Below are positions 1-7,131 of a stretch of DNA of 11,737 nucleotides, piece by piece. Within the stretch, counting starts at the first letter, position 1; each line of letters starts with the position of its first letter. The position numbers and the translations under genes were made by a program. The notes beneath the pieces are model-generated. The model was not told where the DNA came from. It saw nothing but the letters and a program-made list of their open reading frames with translations, and searched no databases. The DNA comes from a bacterium (GTDB lineage Bacteria > Vulcanimicrobiota > CADAWZ01): positions 1 through 11,737 of the forward strand of contig JAKSUM010000012.1 of NCBI GenBank assembly GCA_024409025.1, given 5' to 3'.

Positions 1-1164
1 GGATTCTCCTATATGTCTGCGCAGTATTTCGCAGGCTTTATATGCGATTGATTCTTCCTTTATTGCTTCATGACCCAAATAAGGTATCTCGTTGTTGTCT
101 ATTTTTTGTACAAAATCATTCTGGAGGCTCTCATTGAGGGTTTCAAGCTGCCTTATCTGCTCTATAAGTCCTTCCTTTTCGCTGAGTATGAATTTTATCG
201 TGTCCTCTGTCTTTTTAAGCTGCTTCTGGAGGCGGAGGATTTCTATTGCGGATGTTTCCTTCTGGAGGAAGTACTCCTTTGCCTTGTTCCTTGCTTCATC
301 AAGCTCTTCGCTTCTTATTTTCAGCTCTTTTCTCGAGATTTCGAGGTACATGTCTTTTTCCCAGAGCTCTTTTTCCAGCTCTTCATTTCTCTTTTTCGTC
401 ATGTCCTCTTCCTCAGTAGCCTTGTTAAGGCTTTCCATAGCCTGTTTTTCAAATGTATCTATGGCTTTTTTTGCTGTCGCTATCTGATCTTCGGCGTCTA
501 TAAGCTGGAAGGCAAGCTCGGTATTCTTTTCCGAAAGGACGAGGTTCTGGGACTTGAGGCTTATATTTGCCTTTTCGAGATCATGGGCGATTTTGAAAAT
601 TTCGCTGTTTGAATTTTCTGATGTGCTTGAATCGGCCTCGAGGCTTTTTATTTTTTCCTGAAGGCTTTTTATTTTTCCTGATACGCTTCCTAAAAGAGTC
701 GCTTCGTCAGAGATTATTTTTTCAGGGGTGAGATATTCTGCTCCGGACTTTTCCTCGAATGATACGTCAAAAAGGAATCCGCTTCCGGTATCCATTATAT
801 CATTTATGGCGCATATGCCGAAAAGCTGGGCTCCGGCTGAAAGTATTATTCCCTTGAAGAAGGATTTTATATCTCCTATATTGTCTGCTTTTTCTGTTGG
901 AGACAGCGCTATCATTGACGATTTGCCGTCAGTTTTGACGTCAGCCACATAGTCATATATTCCTGCAGTCTTGCTGATTATTTCGGAAAAGCTCTCTTCG
1001 GGCTGCATCCCAGTATTTCCGTTATGCAGAGCGTCTGTTCCTGTCAGTATGCCGAGGTATTTGATATTCCCGGATATTTCTCTTTGGGGATAATATGTCT
1101 CTATAAAAGAGAATATGTCGTTCATGACTCTTTTTAGCATGGACTTTGTTATGTTGTCTGTCAT
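1..1164 (-). CDS. Coiled-coil protein of unknown function (C-terminus outside window)
   Basis: This frame is open from an ATG at 1164 to the left edge, giving 388 codons with no stop, so the C-terminus is missing. The start is supported by AGGAG nine bases upstream. About residues 1-150 look globular, with mixed hydrophobic and charged sequence and segments such as IKYLGILTGTDALH and SFFKGIILSAGAQLFGICA; I do not recognise the fold. From about residue 158 to 355 the sequence is rich in Glu, Lys, Leu and Ile with heptad-like spacing, for example KIKSLQEKIKSLE, so a long coiled coil is likely. There is no signal peptide or membrane segment, which suggests a cytoplasmic protein. It is transcribed divergently from the antiporter gene. 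The layout of a sensor-like head plus coiled coil would suit a scaffold or signalling protein, but that is a guess. Confidence 0.8.
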   Translation of the reverse strand, partial: MTDNITKSMLKRVMNDIFSFIETYYPQREISGNIKYLGILTGTDALHNGNTGMQPEESFSEIISKTAGIYDYVADVKTDGKSSMIALSPTEKADNIGDIKSFFKGIILSAGAQLFGICAINDIMDTGSGFLFDVSFEEKSGAEYLTPEKIISDEATLLGSVSGKIKSLQEKIKSLEADSSTSENSNSEIFKIAHDLEKANISLKSQNLVLSEKNTELAFQLIDAEDQIATAKKAIDTFEKQAMESLNKATEEEDMTKKRNEELEKELWEKDMYLEISRKELKIRSEELDEARNKAKEYFLQKETSAIEILRLQKQLKKTEDTIKFILSEKEGLIEQIRQLETLNESLQNDFVQKIDNNEIPYLGHEAIKEESIAYKACEILRRHIGES

Positions 1165-1258
1165 TGGGTTTGGCTCCTGTCTTTTTATTGCAAAGGAATT
1201 TATTCTGATTTTAAAGAATAATTTCTAATTAAGCATTTTTTCGGTTTTTGAGGTTATA

Positions 1259-3274
1259 ATGGATTATAAAATTCTTGCAGAGCTTATAATCATATCTGCA
1301 ATAGCTATTCCTGTGGTATTATTATGCAGAAAAATGAAAATACCGGTCATTGTCGGTTTTTTGCTGTCAGGAATTATTATAAACCCTTCTGCTGCTTTTT
1401 TCAAGAATATATTAAGTACTGAAAGAATTGACATTCTTGCAGAGCTTGGAGTAATTTGCCTTCTTTTTTCTATAGGCCTTGAATTTTCACTGAAGCAGAT
1501 TAATGATATGAAAAAGCCTCTCCTTATAGGAGGAACATGCCAAGTTGCGTTTACTATCGCGGGAATTGCTGCATTTGTCCATTTTGTCTCGGGCATGACA
1601 TGGAATGTGGCCATATTCTACGGATGCGTAATATCTCTTAGCAGCACTGCGCTCGTTCTGTCCTTTCTGCAGGCAAAGGGGGATATATCAAAGCCTTATG
1701 GTAGAAATTCCATGATGATACTAATATATCAGGATATAGCTTCCGTCGTCATGGTTATTTTGTGCCCTCTTCTTGAAAACGGTTCCGCAGCAGGCGGTCC
1801 AATCGGCGGTATTTTAATAAACCTTGCTTTAAAATTCTTAATTATTATTGCAATATCCTTTGTCGCTTTCAAATGGATTGTCCCGAAGCTCCTTTATAAT
1901 GTGGCAAAAACTCAGAGCCGCGAGCTTTTCCTTATGGCTATCATGCTTGTATTTCTGTCTTTTGTCGCAATAAGCGGCGCCCTTGGCATATCCCTTGCTC
2001 TTGGCGCATTTATAGCCGGAGTAATAATTGCTGAATCTCCTTACAATCACAGGGCTCTGGGGGTTGTAACATCTTTTAAGGATATATTTACCAGCATTTT
2101 TTTTGTGTCGATAGGAATAATGCTCGATTTCCGCCTTGCCGTGGCAAATATCGGCTCCATAACCGTTATTGTTGCCTTGTGCCTTGTTTTGAAGGCTATT
2201 ATCGGCTCTTTAGCCGTTAGTGTTCTTAAATGCACTCCTAAGACCGCTATTCTTACCGGCATCGCATTATGTCAGATAGGGGAATTTGCTTTTGTTCTTT
2301 TTAAGATGGGATATGGGATTAATCTTATTAATAAGTCGGATCTGAACATTATGCTTGCCTCTGCCATAATGACGATGATTCTGACTCCGTTTATTCTTCA
2401 GGCTGCGCCTAAGATATATGATTTTGTCGCAAGATATTTGAAGCTTGACATTTCTGAAGCTTCGGAACAGAATGAAGACGACTGTCTTTCATCCCATGTT
2501 ATTATTGTTGGCTTCGGAATCGCAGGAAGAAGGGTCGCTTTTGGAGCAAAGATGGCTGGACTGCCTTACTGCGTTATCGAGTCAAATCCTGACACTGTAA
2601 AAACGGAAGCATCTAAGGGAGTCAGGATACTTTATGGCGATGCCGCGCAGGAGGCTGTTCTCGAACATGCTGGCGTAAAGCGCGCTTCAATAGCTGCTAT
2701 TACTATGCCTGAGACTGAAGCTACAAAAATTATTGCAGAACAGATAAGAAGAATGAATTCTAATATTAATATTATTGCAAGGGCGCAATTTGAAAAGGGA
2801 ATAGACGCTATTGTTGATGCGGGTGCAACATCGGCGGTTTCTGATGAAAAGGAGGCGTCCTTCGGAATGCTTGCCCAAATTCTTAAGGATTCTATGGTTG
2901 AGAGGGGCAGGATAAGAGAGATTATGCATGAGCAGTCTAAGAAGGCGGCTGATTCTCTCGATTTGGCGATTGGCCAGTCCATAACAAAGCAGTTCCTTTC
3001 TGACGGGCTCGCATATGTAAAGATTCTGAAAGGCTCGCCTCTTGCAGGCAAATCTCTTGCAGGCTGCGATTTGAGAAAGAAGTATGGCATTATAGCTGCT
3101 GCAATAGATAAGGGAGGCGGACAGGCGGAGGTTCCGAATCCTGATGAGATAATAAAGCCCGGCTATAATATTCTTTTTATAGGGGCAAGAGAAAAAATTA
3201 AAGGATTTATGAATGACAATGGTGTAAAAAAAATGAATGGCGCAGATGACCTGCATGCCTGCGACAGAAGCTGA
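1259..3274 (+). CDS. KefB/KefC-type monovalent cation:proton antiporter (CPA2) with TrkA-N and TrkA-C domains
   Basis: An inner-membrane antiporter of 671 residues that should exchange K+ or Na+ for H+. Residues 1-395 are a run of hydrophobic segments typical of the Na_H_Exchanger domain. They include Q158-D159, in the position of the conserved QD of Kef proteins, and QIGEFAF at 339-345, the match to the Kef QGGEFAF signature. Residues 414-540 form a Rossmann-type TrkA-N domain opening with VIIVGFGIAGRR, with an acidic residue (IESNPD) after the second strand, which favours NAD(H) binding. Residues of about 565-655 resemble a TrkA-C ligand-binding domain (LAYVKILKGSPLAGKSL). The length suits the family. 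GAGG lies four to five bases before the ATG. No KefF/KefG ancillary subunit gene is adjacent, and glutathione gating cannot be inferred. Only 23 bp separate it from nfo, so cotranscription is likely. Confidence 0.9.
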   Translation: MDYKILAELIIISAIAIPVVLLCRKMKIPVIVGFLLSGIIINPSAAFFKNILSTERIDILAELGVICLLFSIGLEFSLKQINDMKKPLLIGGTCQVAFTIAGIAAFVHFVSGMTWNVAIFYGCVISLSSTALVLSFLQAKGDISKPYGRNSMMILIYQDIASVVMVILCPLLENGSAAGGPIGGILINLALKFLIIIAISFVAFKWIVPKLLYNVAKTQSRELFLMAIMLVFLSFVAISGALGISLALGAFIAGVIIAESPYNHRALGVVTSFKDIFTSIFFVSIGIMLDFRLAVANIGSITVIVALCLVLKAIIGSLAVSVLKCTPKTAILTGIALCQIGEFAFVLFKMGYGINLINKSDLNIMLASAIMTMILTPFILQAAPKIYDFVARYLKLDISEASEQNEDDCLSSHVIIVGFGIAGRRVAFGAKMAGLPYCVIESNPDTVKTEASKGVRILYGDAAQEAVLEHAGVKRASIAAITMPETEATKIIAEQIRRMNSNINIIARAQFEKGIDAIVDAGATSAVSDEKEASFGMLAQILKDSMVERGRIREIMHEQSKKAADSLDLAIGQSITKQFLSDGLAYVKILKGSPLAGKSLAGCDLRKKYGIIAAAIDKGGGQAEVPNPDEIIKPGYNILFIGAREKIKGFMNDNGVKKMNGADDLHACDRS

Positions 3275-3297
3275 TTTTTTTTTGAAAGGACGTATTT

Positions 3298-4128
3298 ATG
3301 CTTAATATAGGGTGCCATCTCTCCTCTTCAGGAGGTTTTTGCGAAATGGGTAAAAGGGCTCTTTCCATAGATGCCGGCACATTCGCTTGTTTTTTGAGAA
3401 ATCCAAGGGGAGGGGATGCAAAGCCTGTCAAGGCTGATGACATTGAAAGCTTCATGATTATGAAGAAAGAGCATTCCTTTGGTCCTCTTGTTGCCCATTC
3501 CCCTTATACTATGAATGCCTGCTCTGCCGACCCGTCAATAAGGGATTTTGCCCTGAGGGTTATGAAGGAGGATATTCGGATTATGGATTTGATTCCAGGA
3601 AATTATTATAATTTCCATCCGGGATCACATGTTAAGCAGGGAGTTGATATCGGAATCGGCTTTATTGCCGGAATGCTTAATGATGCTCTTTTTGATGAGC
3701 AGAGCACTATAGTCCTTCTTGAAACAATGTCAGGAAAGGGAAGCGAGATTGGCAGAAGCTTTGAGGAGCTCAGGAGGATAATTGATTCCGTTAATCTGAA
3801 AAACAAGATAGGCGTATGCTTTGACACATGCCATGTCTGGGATGCCGGATATGATATTGTTGGAAATCTTGACGGGGTTCTTGATGAATTTGACAGGGTT
3901 ATTGGTATTGAATATCTGAAGGCTGTGCATCTTAATGACAGCATGAATACCTGTGGTTCACATAAGGACAGGCATGCCAAGATAGGCGAGGGGCATATAG
4001 GCCTTGAAGCTATTGTCAGGACCGTATGTCATCCGGCTCTTAAAAATCTGCCTTTCATTCTTGAGACTCCGAATGACATGGATGGCTATGCATCGGAGAT
4101 AAGGCTTCTTAAATCACGCTCTATTTGA
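3298..4128 (+). CDS. nfo: Endonuclease IV (AP endonuclease, EC 3.1.21.2)
   Basis: A 276-residue TIM-barrel AP endonuclease that cuts the backbone 5' of abasic sites in base excision repair. All nine metal ligands of the trinuclear zinc site are found at positions close to those of the E. coli enzyme: H67 (VAHSPY), H107 (NFHPGSH), E142 (LLETMSGKG), D176 and H179 (CFDTCHVWDAGYD), H211 (AVHLNDS), D224 and H226 (KDRHAKIGEGHIG) and E256 (ILETPND). It is therefore expected to be active. GAAAGGA lies eight bases before the ATG. It follows the antiporter by 23 bp and its last 8 bp overlap the end of the convergent acetyl-CoA-synthase-like gene. Confidence 0.96.
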   Translation: MLNIGCHLSSSGGFCEMGKRALSIDAGTFACFLRNPRGGDAKPVKADDIESFMIMKKEHSFGPLVAHSPYTMNACSADPSIRDFALRVMKEDIRIMDLIPGNYYNFHPGSHVKQGVDIGIGFIAGMLNDALFDEQSTIVLLETMSGKGSEIGRSFEELRRIIDSVNLKNKIGVCFDTCHVWDAGYDIVGNLDGVLDEFDRVIGIEYLKAVHLNDSMNTCGSHKDRHAKIGEGHIGLEAIVRTVCHPALKNLPFILETPNDMDGYASEIRLLKSRSI

Positions 4129-4954
4129 TATTCTTTGATATTCTTGCTCTTCCTGTGATCCCCGGAATCTGGCCACGTCCTATGCAGATGCTTATCGCTT
4201 CATGGTATGAAATACCCATGAATTCCGATTCTTGGTCTTTCCTGTCTATGGCAAGCTCCGTTTCGCCATCGGATATTACGGCTGTTTCAGCGAGGGGGCT
4301 CATTGGCATAGGAAAATCTGTAATTGAATTTAGTGTTATTCTTTTTATTCGGCCGAAGGTAAGCTCTTCGGCTGTTTCATTTATCTCCTTCCATTCACCC
4401 TTTTCTTTGTCCAATTCATGGATTAGCTTTGTTTTTCTGCAGGGACCGTTGGGGCTCAGGCCTATCATAAGCTCTGCATCTGATGCGCTCATGCTTCCGC
4501 ATTGTCCTTGTGAGGAATCCGTAATTACGCATATGTGATGCATTGAAAGGTTCTGGCACATGGAGCAGAAATATGCGCATCCTGTTTCTGCAGAATTTTC
4601 GCTGTGTTCTTTGGGCATTTCCGAAGAGAATGATATTTTTATTTTTATATCGGATGATCTGCAGAATTTTCGCAGCTCTTCCTCAACCTTTTTCGCATAC
4701 GACTCTATCTCTTCTGCTGTTCCGATCTCTGATTCCGGAAAATCCATGCTTATGTTTTTTTCTTTGCGCAGGAATGATATTATTTTCTTTCTTAGAGCGC
4801 TTTCATATTTTGTTTCAAGGCATAGGGAGAAGGCGTCGTATACTGCGGTAACCGCTTCCCCTTCAAGCTTTGGAGGTAATTTCGGATTTATTCTTGCATC
4901 TATAAAAAAAGAAGCCTTTCCTGAGGGGACGGCTTCCATTATATTGTCCGGCAT
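4121..4954 (-). CDS. Acetyl-CoA synthase (CODH/ACS beta) A-cluster-domain-like protein lacking the CGC nickel motif
   Basis: A 277-residue protein whose C-terminal half resembles the A-cluster domain of acetyl-CoA synthase (AcsB/CdhC). It carries C130-x2-C133-x8-C142-x9-C152, the spacing of the four [4Fe-4S] cysteines of the Moorella enzyme, within CSMCQNLSMHHICVITDS, which mirrors the family's CQSFAPNHVCVIT. Further similarity lies in LSPNGPC, DKEKGEWKEINE (family: GIWKSVND) and GRGQIPGITG near the end (family: GGGTQTPGFMGIG). The Cys-Gly-Cys that holds the distal nickel should fall 67 residues after the fourth cysteine; S219-P220-L221 stands there instead. A complete A cluster is thus not possible and acetyl-CoA synthesis is unlikely. 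Residues 1-115 have no family I recognise. The start is uncertain: ATG at 4954 lies one base past the upstream stop, while an in-frame ATG at 4999 would add 15 residues overlapping the upstream frame. Neither has a strong ribosome site. No other CODH/ACS gene is in view. Confidence 0.8.
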   Translation of the reverse strand: MPDNIMEAVPSGKASFFIDARINPKLPPKLEGEAVTAVYDAFSLCLETKYESALRKKIISFLRKEKNISMDFPESEIGTAEEIESYAKKVEEELRKFCRSSDIKIKISFSSEMPKEHSENSAETGCAYFCSMCQNLSMHHICVITDSSQGQCGSMSASDAELMIGLSPNGPCRKTKLIHELDKEKGEWKEINETAEELTFGRIKRITLNSITDFPMPMSPLAETAVISDGETELAIDRKDQESEFMGISYHEAISICIGRGQIPGITGRARISKNIK

Positions 4955-4955
4955 T

Positions 4956-5437
4956 TTATTTGCTAAAGCTTTCTGCTGCCTTCTGAAATTCGGGGGCATA
5001 TTTGCCCATCAGGCTTTTAGAGGTTGCGCATGTCATTATGTACATGCTGTTGTCTGCAATTATTCCATACTGGCAGAATTGGGCTTTGCCTTTATTCATG
5101 GAGTATTTGAGCACGAATGCCGGGTAGTCATTTATTTTTATTGTTTTTGATTCGGTAACGTCAAATCTGCTCATTTTGAGCTGCTTTGTTATGACTCCCT
5201 CTGCTTGTCTATATCTGCGCTTTTTTTGTCCAGCTTCTGGCTTGCAAGAGTTATATTGCTTTTTTTGTCGGAATAAGTGGCGCTCCCTGGATATGACAGG
5301 TATTTGTCGTTCTGGTATTCTTTTGATAAGACAATCTTATATCCGTTTGCTATCTGTATTTCCTGCTGCGCATATGCCGGAAGCGCAAGTATTATGAATG
5401 CTGCTGCTAAAATGGCAGTTATTATTGCTCTTTTCAT
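4956..5437 (-). pseudogene. Small exported protein, PsbP/DcrB-like in appearance, broken by one frameshift
   Basis: Two adjacent minus-strand frames read as one protein of about 160 residues. The first (5437-5189) begins with a clear signal peptide, MKRAIITAILAAAFIILALPAYA followed by QQE, preceded by AAAGGAC at good spacing. It stops after DKKSADIDKQRES. The second frame continues from near 5200 to 4956 (ITKQLKMSRFDVTESK, then INDYPAFVLKYSM and a C-terminal QKAAESFSK). Adding one base in the GGG run (plus-strand CCC at 5197-5199) joins them as DKQRGVITKQLK. An alternative is slippage at the A7 run within codons for DKK. The combined layout of a signal peptide, a short beta-rich body with YPAF and a terminal SF resembles small PsbP/DcrB-type periplasmic proteins; this is a weak family match. 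It may be a pseudogene, a sequencing error or a recoded gene. The 3' end abuts the acetyl-CoA-synthase-like gene. Confidence 0.65.
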
Positions 5438-5591
5438 ATTTGTCCTTTTATATTTGTTTAGAGCCTTAACAGGCTCATCTGGTTAATATTTTGCTGTTGT
5501 TTAATTCTATATTCTTCGCCTCTTTCCTTCACTGAGAGGCAATTGGATTCTTTTGGCGAAATAAAGGCAGATATATTTTTTAGGGGTTTCT

Positions 5592-6206
5592 ATGAGCAGG
5601 GATAATGAATTTTTTGAACATGAGGAGCCTGAGGTTTGCTCTGTCGGAAGAAGCGGAGACTATATTTTCAAGACATTATGTCTTATTCAGGCTGGAGTGC
5701 TTGCTGTCGCCGTAATATGGGGGCTTTTCCGAAAGGTTTATTTTTGGAATAATGTCAGGCTTGATTCGGGATTGCTTTGGGGAGTTGCCGCTGCTATTTT
5801 CCTTTCAGTATGCTCTTGCTTAATGTATGCTTTCAGAAAGCATATTCCTTTTATGAATTATGATTGGATAATGGAAGAGTGCTATAAGCCGATGTTCGGC
5901 AGGCTGTCGCTGGCACAGATAGCGGTTGCGTCTGTTCTTTCAGGAGTTTGCGAGGAGGCTTTGTTCAGAGGCGTTATGATGCAGGAATGGGGCGCTTTTG
6001 CCTCATCCGTTATATTTGGCGCATGTCACTTAGGTGACAAGAGGCTTATTGCTTCTTCTGTATGGATAGCAGCTGCCGGATATGGTTTTTCCTTAATATT
6101 CGGTCATACGGGAAATCTTGGCGCATGCATGATTGCGCATTGCATGAATAATTTTATTTCCTTCCTATTTGTAATGCGTCTTTCCGGAAGGCTTAGGCTT
6201 CTTTAA
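5592..6206 (+). CDS. CPBP-family intramembrane glutamic endopeptidase
   Basis: A 204-residue integral membrane protein of the CPBP (Rce1/CAAX-like, ABI) family. The family signatures are all present: E121-E122-x3-R126 (CEEALFRGV), F142-x3-H146 (FGACH) and H183-x3-N187 (HCMNN), which together form the intramembrane active site. Hydrophobic segments lie at about 27-45, 60-80, 107-120, 133-147, 152-170 and 178-195. The first 20 residues are acidic and probably cytoplasmic. AGGGG sits six bases before the ATG. The gene is divergent from the broken exported-protein gene, and a zinc-ribbon/FHA gene follows in the same direction after about 128 bp. The bacterial substrate cannot be inferred; relatives act in bacteriocin immunity, protein maturation or membrane proteolysis. 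Confidence 0.88.
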   Translation: MSRDNEFFEHEEPEVCSVGRSGDYIFKTLCLIQAGVLAVAVIWGLFRKVYFWNNVRLDSGLLWGVAAAIFLSVCSCLMYAFRKHIPFMNYDWIMEECYKPMFGRLSLAQIAVASVLSGVCEEALFRGVMMQEWGAFASSVIFGACHLGDKRLIASSVWIAAAGYGFSLIFGHTGNLGACMIAHCMNNFISFLFVMRLSGRLRLL

Positions 6207-6334
6207 TTTTTTTCAAGGTGAAGGATTTTTTTTGAATAGGATTGAATAGTGTAGAATAAACAAAATGTTGTAATTCTTGCGGGGACGCATCCTTGTTTTC
6301 GGAGCGGTTCCGCATTGCGGAGGGTATGCTTATT

Positions 6335-6775
6335 ATGATAAAATGTCCTTTCTGCGGCGCTGAAAATCAGGAAGGCTCGGCTTATTGCGAAGACTGTGGG
6401 GAAAAGCTGTTTGTACAGAACGGTGCAGAGCCTGCTGCCGTTTCTGCGGTTCCTGCCGGCGGCATTGTCGCGCAGCTTACTATTGACGGAATGAATTTTC
6501 CTCTTTCAAGAGCCTGTAATAGCATAGGAAGAAGAAGCCCGGCTGACGGAGTTTATCCTGACATAGATCTTACTGATTTCGATCTTGATTCATACATATC
6601 TCGCAGACATGCCCAGATAATAAGAGAAGGCGATGATTACTTCTTTGAAGAGCTCGGCAGCTCGAACGGAAGCTATGTTAATGGAGAATTTATGGTAAGA
6701 GGCACGCGCTGCCCTCTGAAGAACGGAGATATAATCAAGCTGGGAAAAACCGAGGTTATTTTTGTGATTATGTAA
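6335..6775 (+). CDS. Zinc-ribbon plus FHA domain protein
   Basis: A 146-residue cytoplasmic protein. Residues 1-25 are a zinc ribbon with C4-x2-C7 and C18-x2-C21. After an Ala/Pro-rich linker, residues 47-146 form a forkhead-associated domain with the phosphopeptide-contact motifs G65-R66, S89-R-R-H92 and GSSNG at 108-112, then N116-G117. All are intact, so phosphothreonine binding is expected. I chose the ATG at 6335 because the zinc ribbon starts there (MIKCPFCG) and GGAGGG at 6319-6324 is ten bases upstream. An ATG at 6326 is too close to that site, and a TTG at 6293 adds residues unlike the family. FHA proteins usually read out Ser/Thr kinase signalling, but no kinase or phosphatase is adjacent. 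A strong terminator follows the stop. Confidence 0.88.
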   Translation: MIKCPFCGAENQEGSAYCEDCGEKLFVQNGAEPAAVSAVPAGGIVAQLTIDGMNFPLSRACNSIGRRSPADGVYPDIDLTDFDLDSYISRRHAQIIREGDDYFFEELGSSNGSYVNGEFMVRGTRCPLKNGDIIKLGKTEVIFVIM

Positions 6776-6785
6776 GCGTTTAGTG

Positions 6786-6816
6786 AATAGGCGGATAAAA
6801 TCCGCCTATTTTTTTT
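6786..6816 (+). terminator. Intrinsic terminator after the FHA gene
   Basis: A perfect 10-bp stem (AATAGGCGGA pairing with TCCGCCTATT) with a TAAAA loop is followed by an eight-base T run. It lies ten bases past the FHA stop codon and separates that gene from the mobile-element remnant and methyltransferase. Confidence 0.92.
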
Positions 6817-6898
6817 GTCTGATTCTCTGAAAATATATTTTTAGAGGCATTTGCAGGAATAGACATGGTCATGACGAATTTTTTTAAAATTGTCTGGA

Positions 6899-6948
6899 TC
6901 TGCCGGAAAAATTTCACTTGGAACGGCCGTTCCGGTAATTTTGGCAGA
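6899..6948. repeat. Long imperfect palindrome (hairpin) containing a perfect 14-bp palindrome
   Basis: TCTGCC at 6899-6904 pairs with GGCAGA at 6943-6948, AAAATT (6908-6913) pairs with AATTTT (6937-6942), and the centre GGAACGGCCGTTCC (6920-6933) is a perfect palindrome. It lacks a T run and lies away from a stop codon, so it is not a typical terminator. It could be the left-end hairpin of the element, since IS200/IS605 transposases recognise subterminal hairpins. It could also be a protein-binding site. Confidence 0.7.
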
Positions 6949-6966
6949 ATTCAGGAACCATATAAG

Positions 6967-7131
6967 GCAGATACGCTGATGGGCTAAATGCCCGACAGGC
7001 GTAAAAAATACCGATGGACAATCGGAAATCTACGCTCATGGAGAAAGTGTAAGCCGGGTACTATTCTTCGGAATAGGTACGCTGTTTTCGTTGAAGTGGG
7101 AATCCCTTGGCTTTAGCTATGGGGAGTGTCA
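6967..7131 (+). ncRNA. Orphan omega-RNA (TnpB-type guide RNA scaffold)
   Basis: Four consecutive hairpins can be drawn. (1) ACGC 6973-6976 with GCGT 6999-7002, enclosing GGGC 6981-6984 with GCCC 6990-6993. (2) CCGAT 7011-7015 with ATCGG 7021-7025. (3) GTAC+TATTC with GAATA+GTAC at 7058-7080, one bulged G, closed by a C(UUCG)G tetraloop. (4) UCCCUUGGC with GCUAUGGGG at 7103-7124, containing one U-U mismatch. The last stem followed by AGTGTCAA is the conserved 3' end of TnpB omega-RNAs, after which the guide starts. Here the guide would begin at about 7133, inside the methyltransferase gene. No tnpB overlaps the RNA. A HEARO/IscB-type RNA is the main alternative, but there the guide is at the 5' end and no iscB follows. 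Expression is not shown. Confidence 0.6.
7121..7126 (+). promoter_or_regulatory. Shine-Dalgarno site of the methyltransferase embedded in the omega-RNA terminal stem
   Basis: GGGGAG lies five bases before the ATG at 7132, ideal for ribosome binding. Its first four bases are also the 3' arm of the last omega-RNA stem (paired with UCCC at 7103-7106). Folding of that stem would therefore hide the ribosome site. The alternative ATG at 7174 has only a poorly spaced GAGG. Confidence 0.5.

Larger units (their letters stand above)
6899..7131 (+). mobile_element. Remnant or miniature of an IS200/IS605 (TnpB-type) element without tnpA/tnpB
   Basis: The gene-free stretch 6776-7131 holds, after the terminator, a long palindromic hairpin (6899-6948) and a structured segment. 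That segment ends in GAAGTGGGAATCCC, a CTTTAG-containing loop and GGGGAGTGTCAA at 7093-7132. This pattern is the usual right end of TnpB-bearing IS605/IS1341 elements. No transposase or tnpB frame is present. Just before the end, the frame starting at 7022 reads SEIYAHGESVSR, which resembles the NACGDSVRP-like tail of many TnpB proteins and may be the last trace of one. The left boundary is not defined by sequence; I set it at the palindrome. Either an internally deleted element or a non-autonomous derivative would fit. Confidence 0.6.

Noticed and set aside
70..612. Plus-strand open frames in the first kilobase, rich in Phe, Leu and Ser
   Set aside because: They are antisense to the long minus-strand coiled-coil gene; Glu/Lys-rich codons read backwards give Phe/Leu/Ser.
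2632..3256. Long minus-strand frames under the antiporter gene
   Set aside because: Antisense shadows of a gene with full-length family match on the plus strand.
4125..5150. Several plus-strand open frames across the acetyl-CoA-synthase-like gene
   Set aside because: The minus strand has the family-like cysteine motif and sensible composition; the plus frames show no domain pattern.
5461..5476. Hairpin GAGCC-TTAACA-GGCTC as a terminator
   Set aside because: Five-bp stem, no T run, and it lies between two divergent starts; at most an operator, with no support.
6207..6334. Promoter between the CPBP and FHA genes (TTGAAT/TAGAAT-like hexamers)
   Set aside because: Hexamer spacing is only about 14 bases or the match is poor; not strong enough to list.
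6840..6987. Short plus-strand frame with a plausible start at 6865 as a small gene or TnpB N-terminus
   Set aside because: It ends after about 40 codons within the palindrome region and shows no TnpB pattern.
6967..7131. HEARO/IscB-type RNA
   Set aside because: No iscB follows, and the 3' GAATCCC...GGGGAGTGTCAA end fits TnpB right ends better; kept only as an alternative.
7126..7131. GTG start for the methyltransferase
   Set aside because: It overlaps the only good ribosome site; the ATG six bases later fits the spacing.
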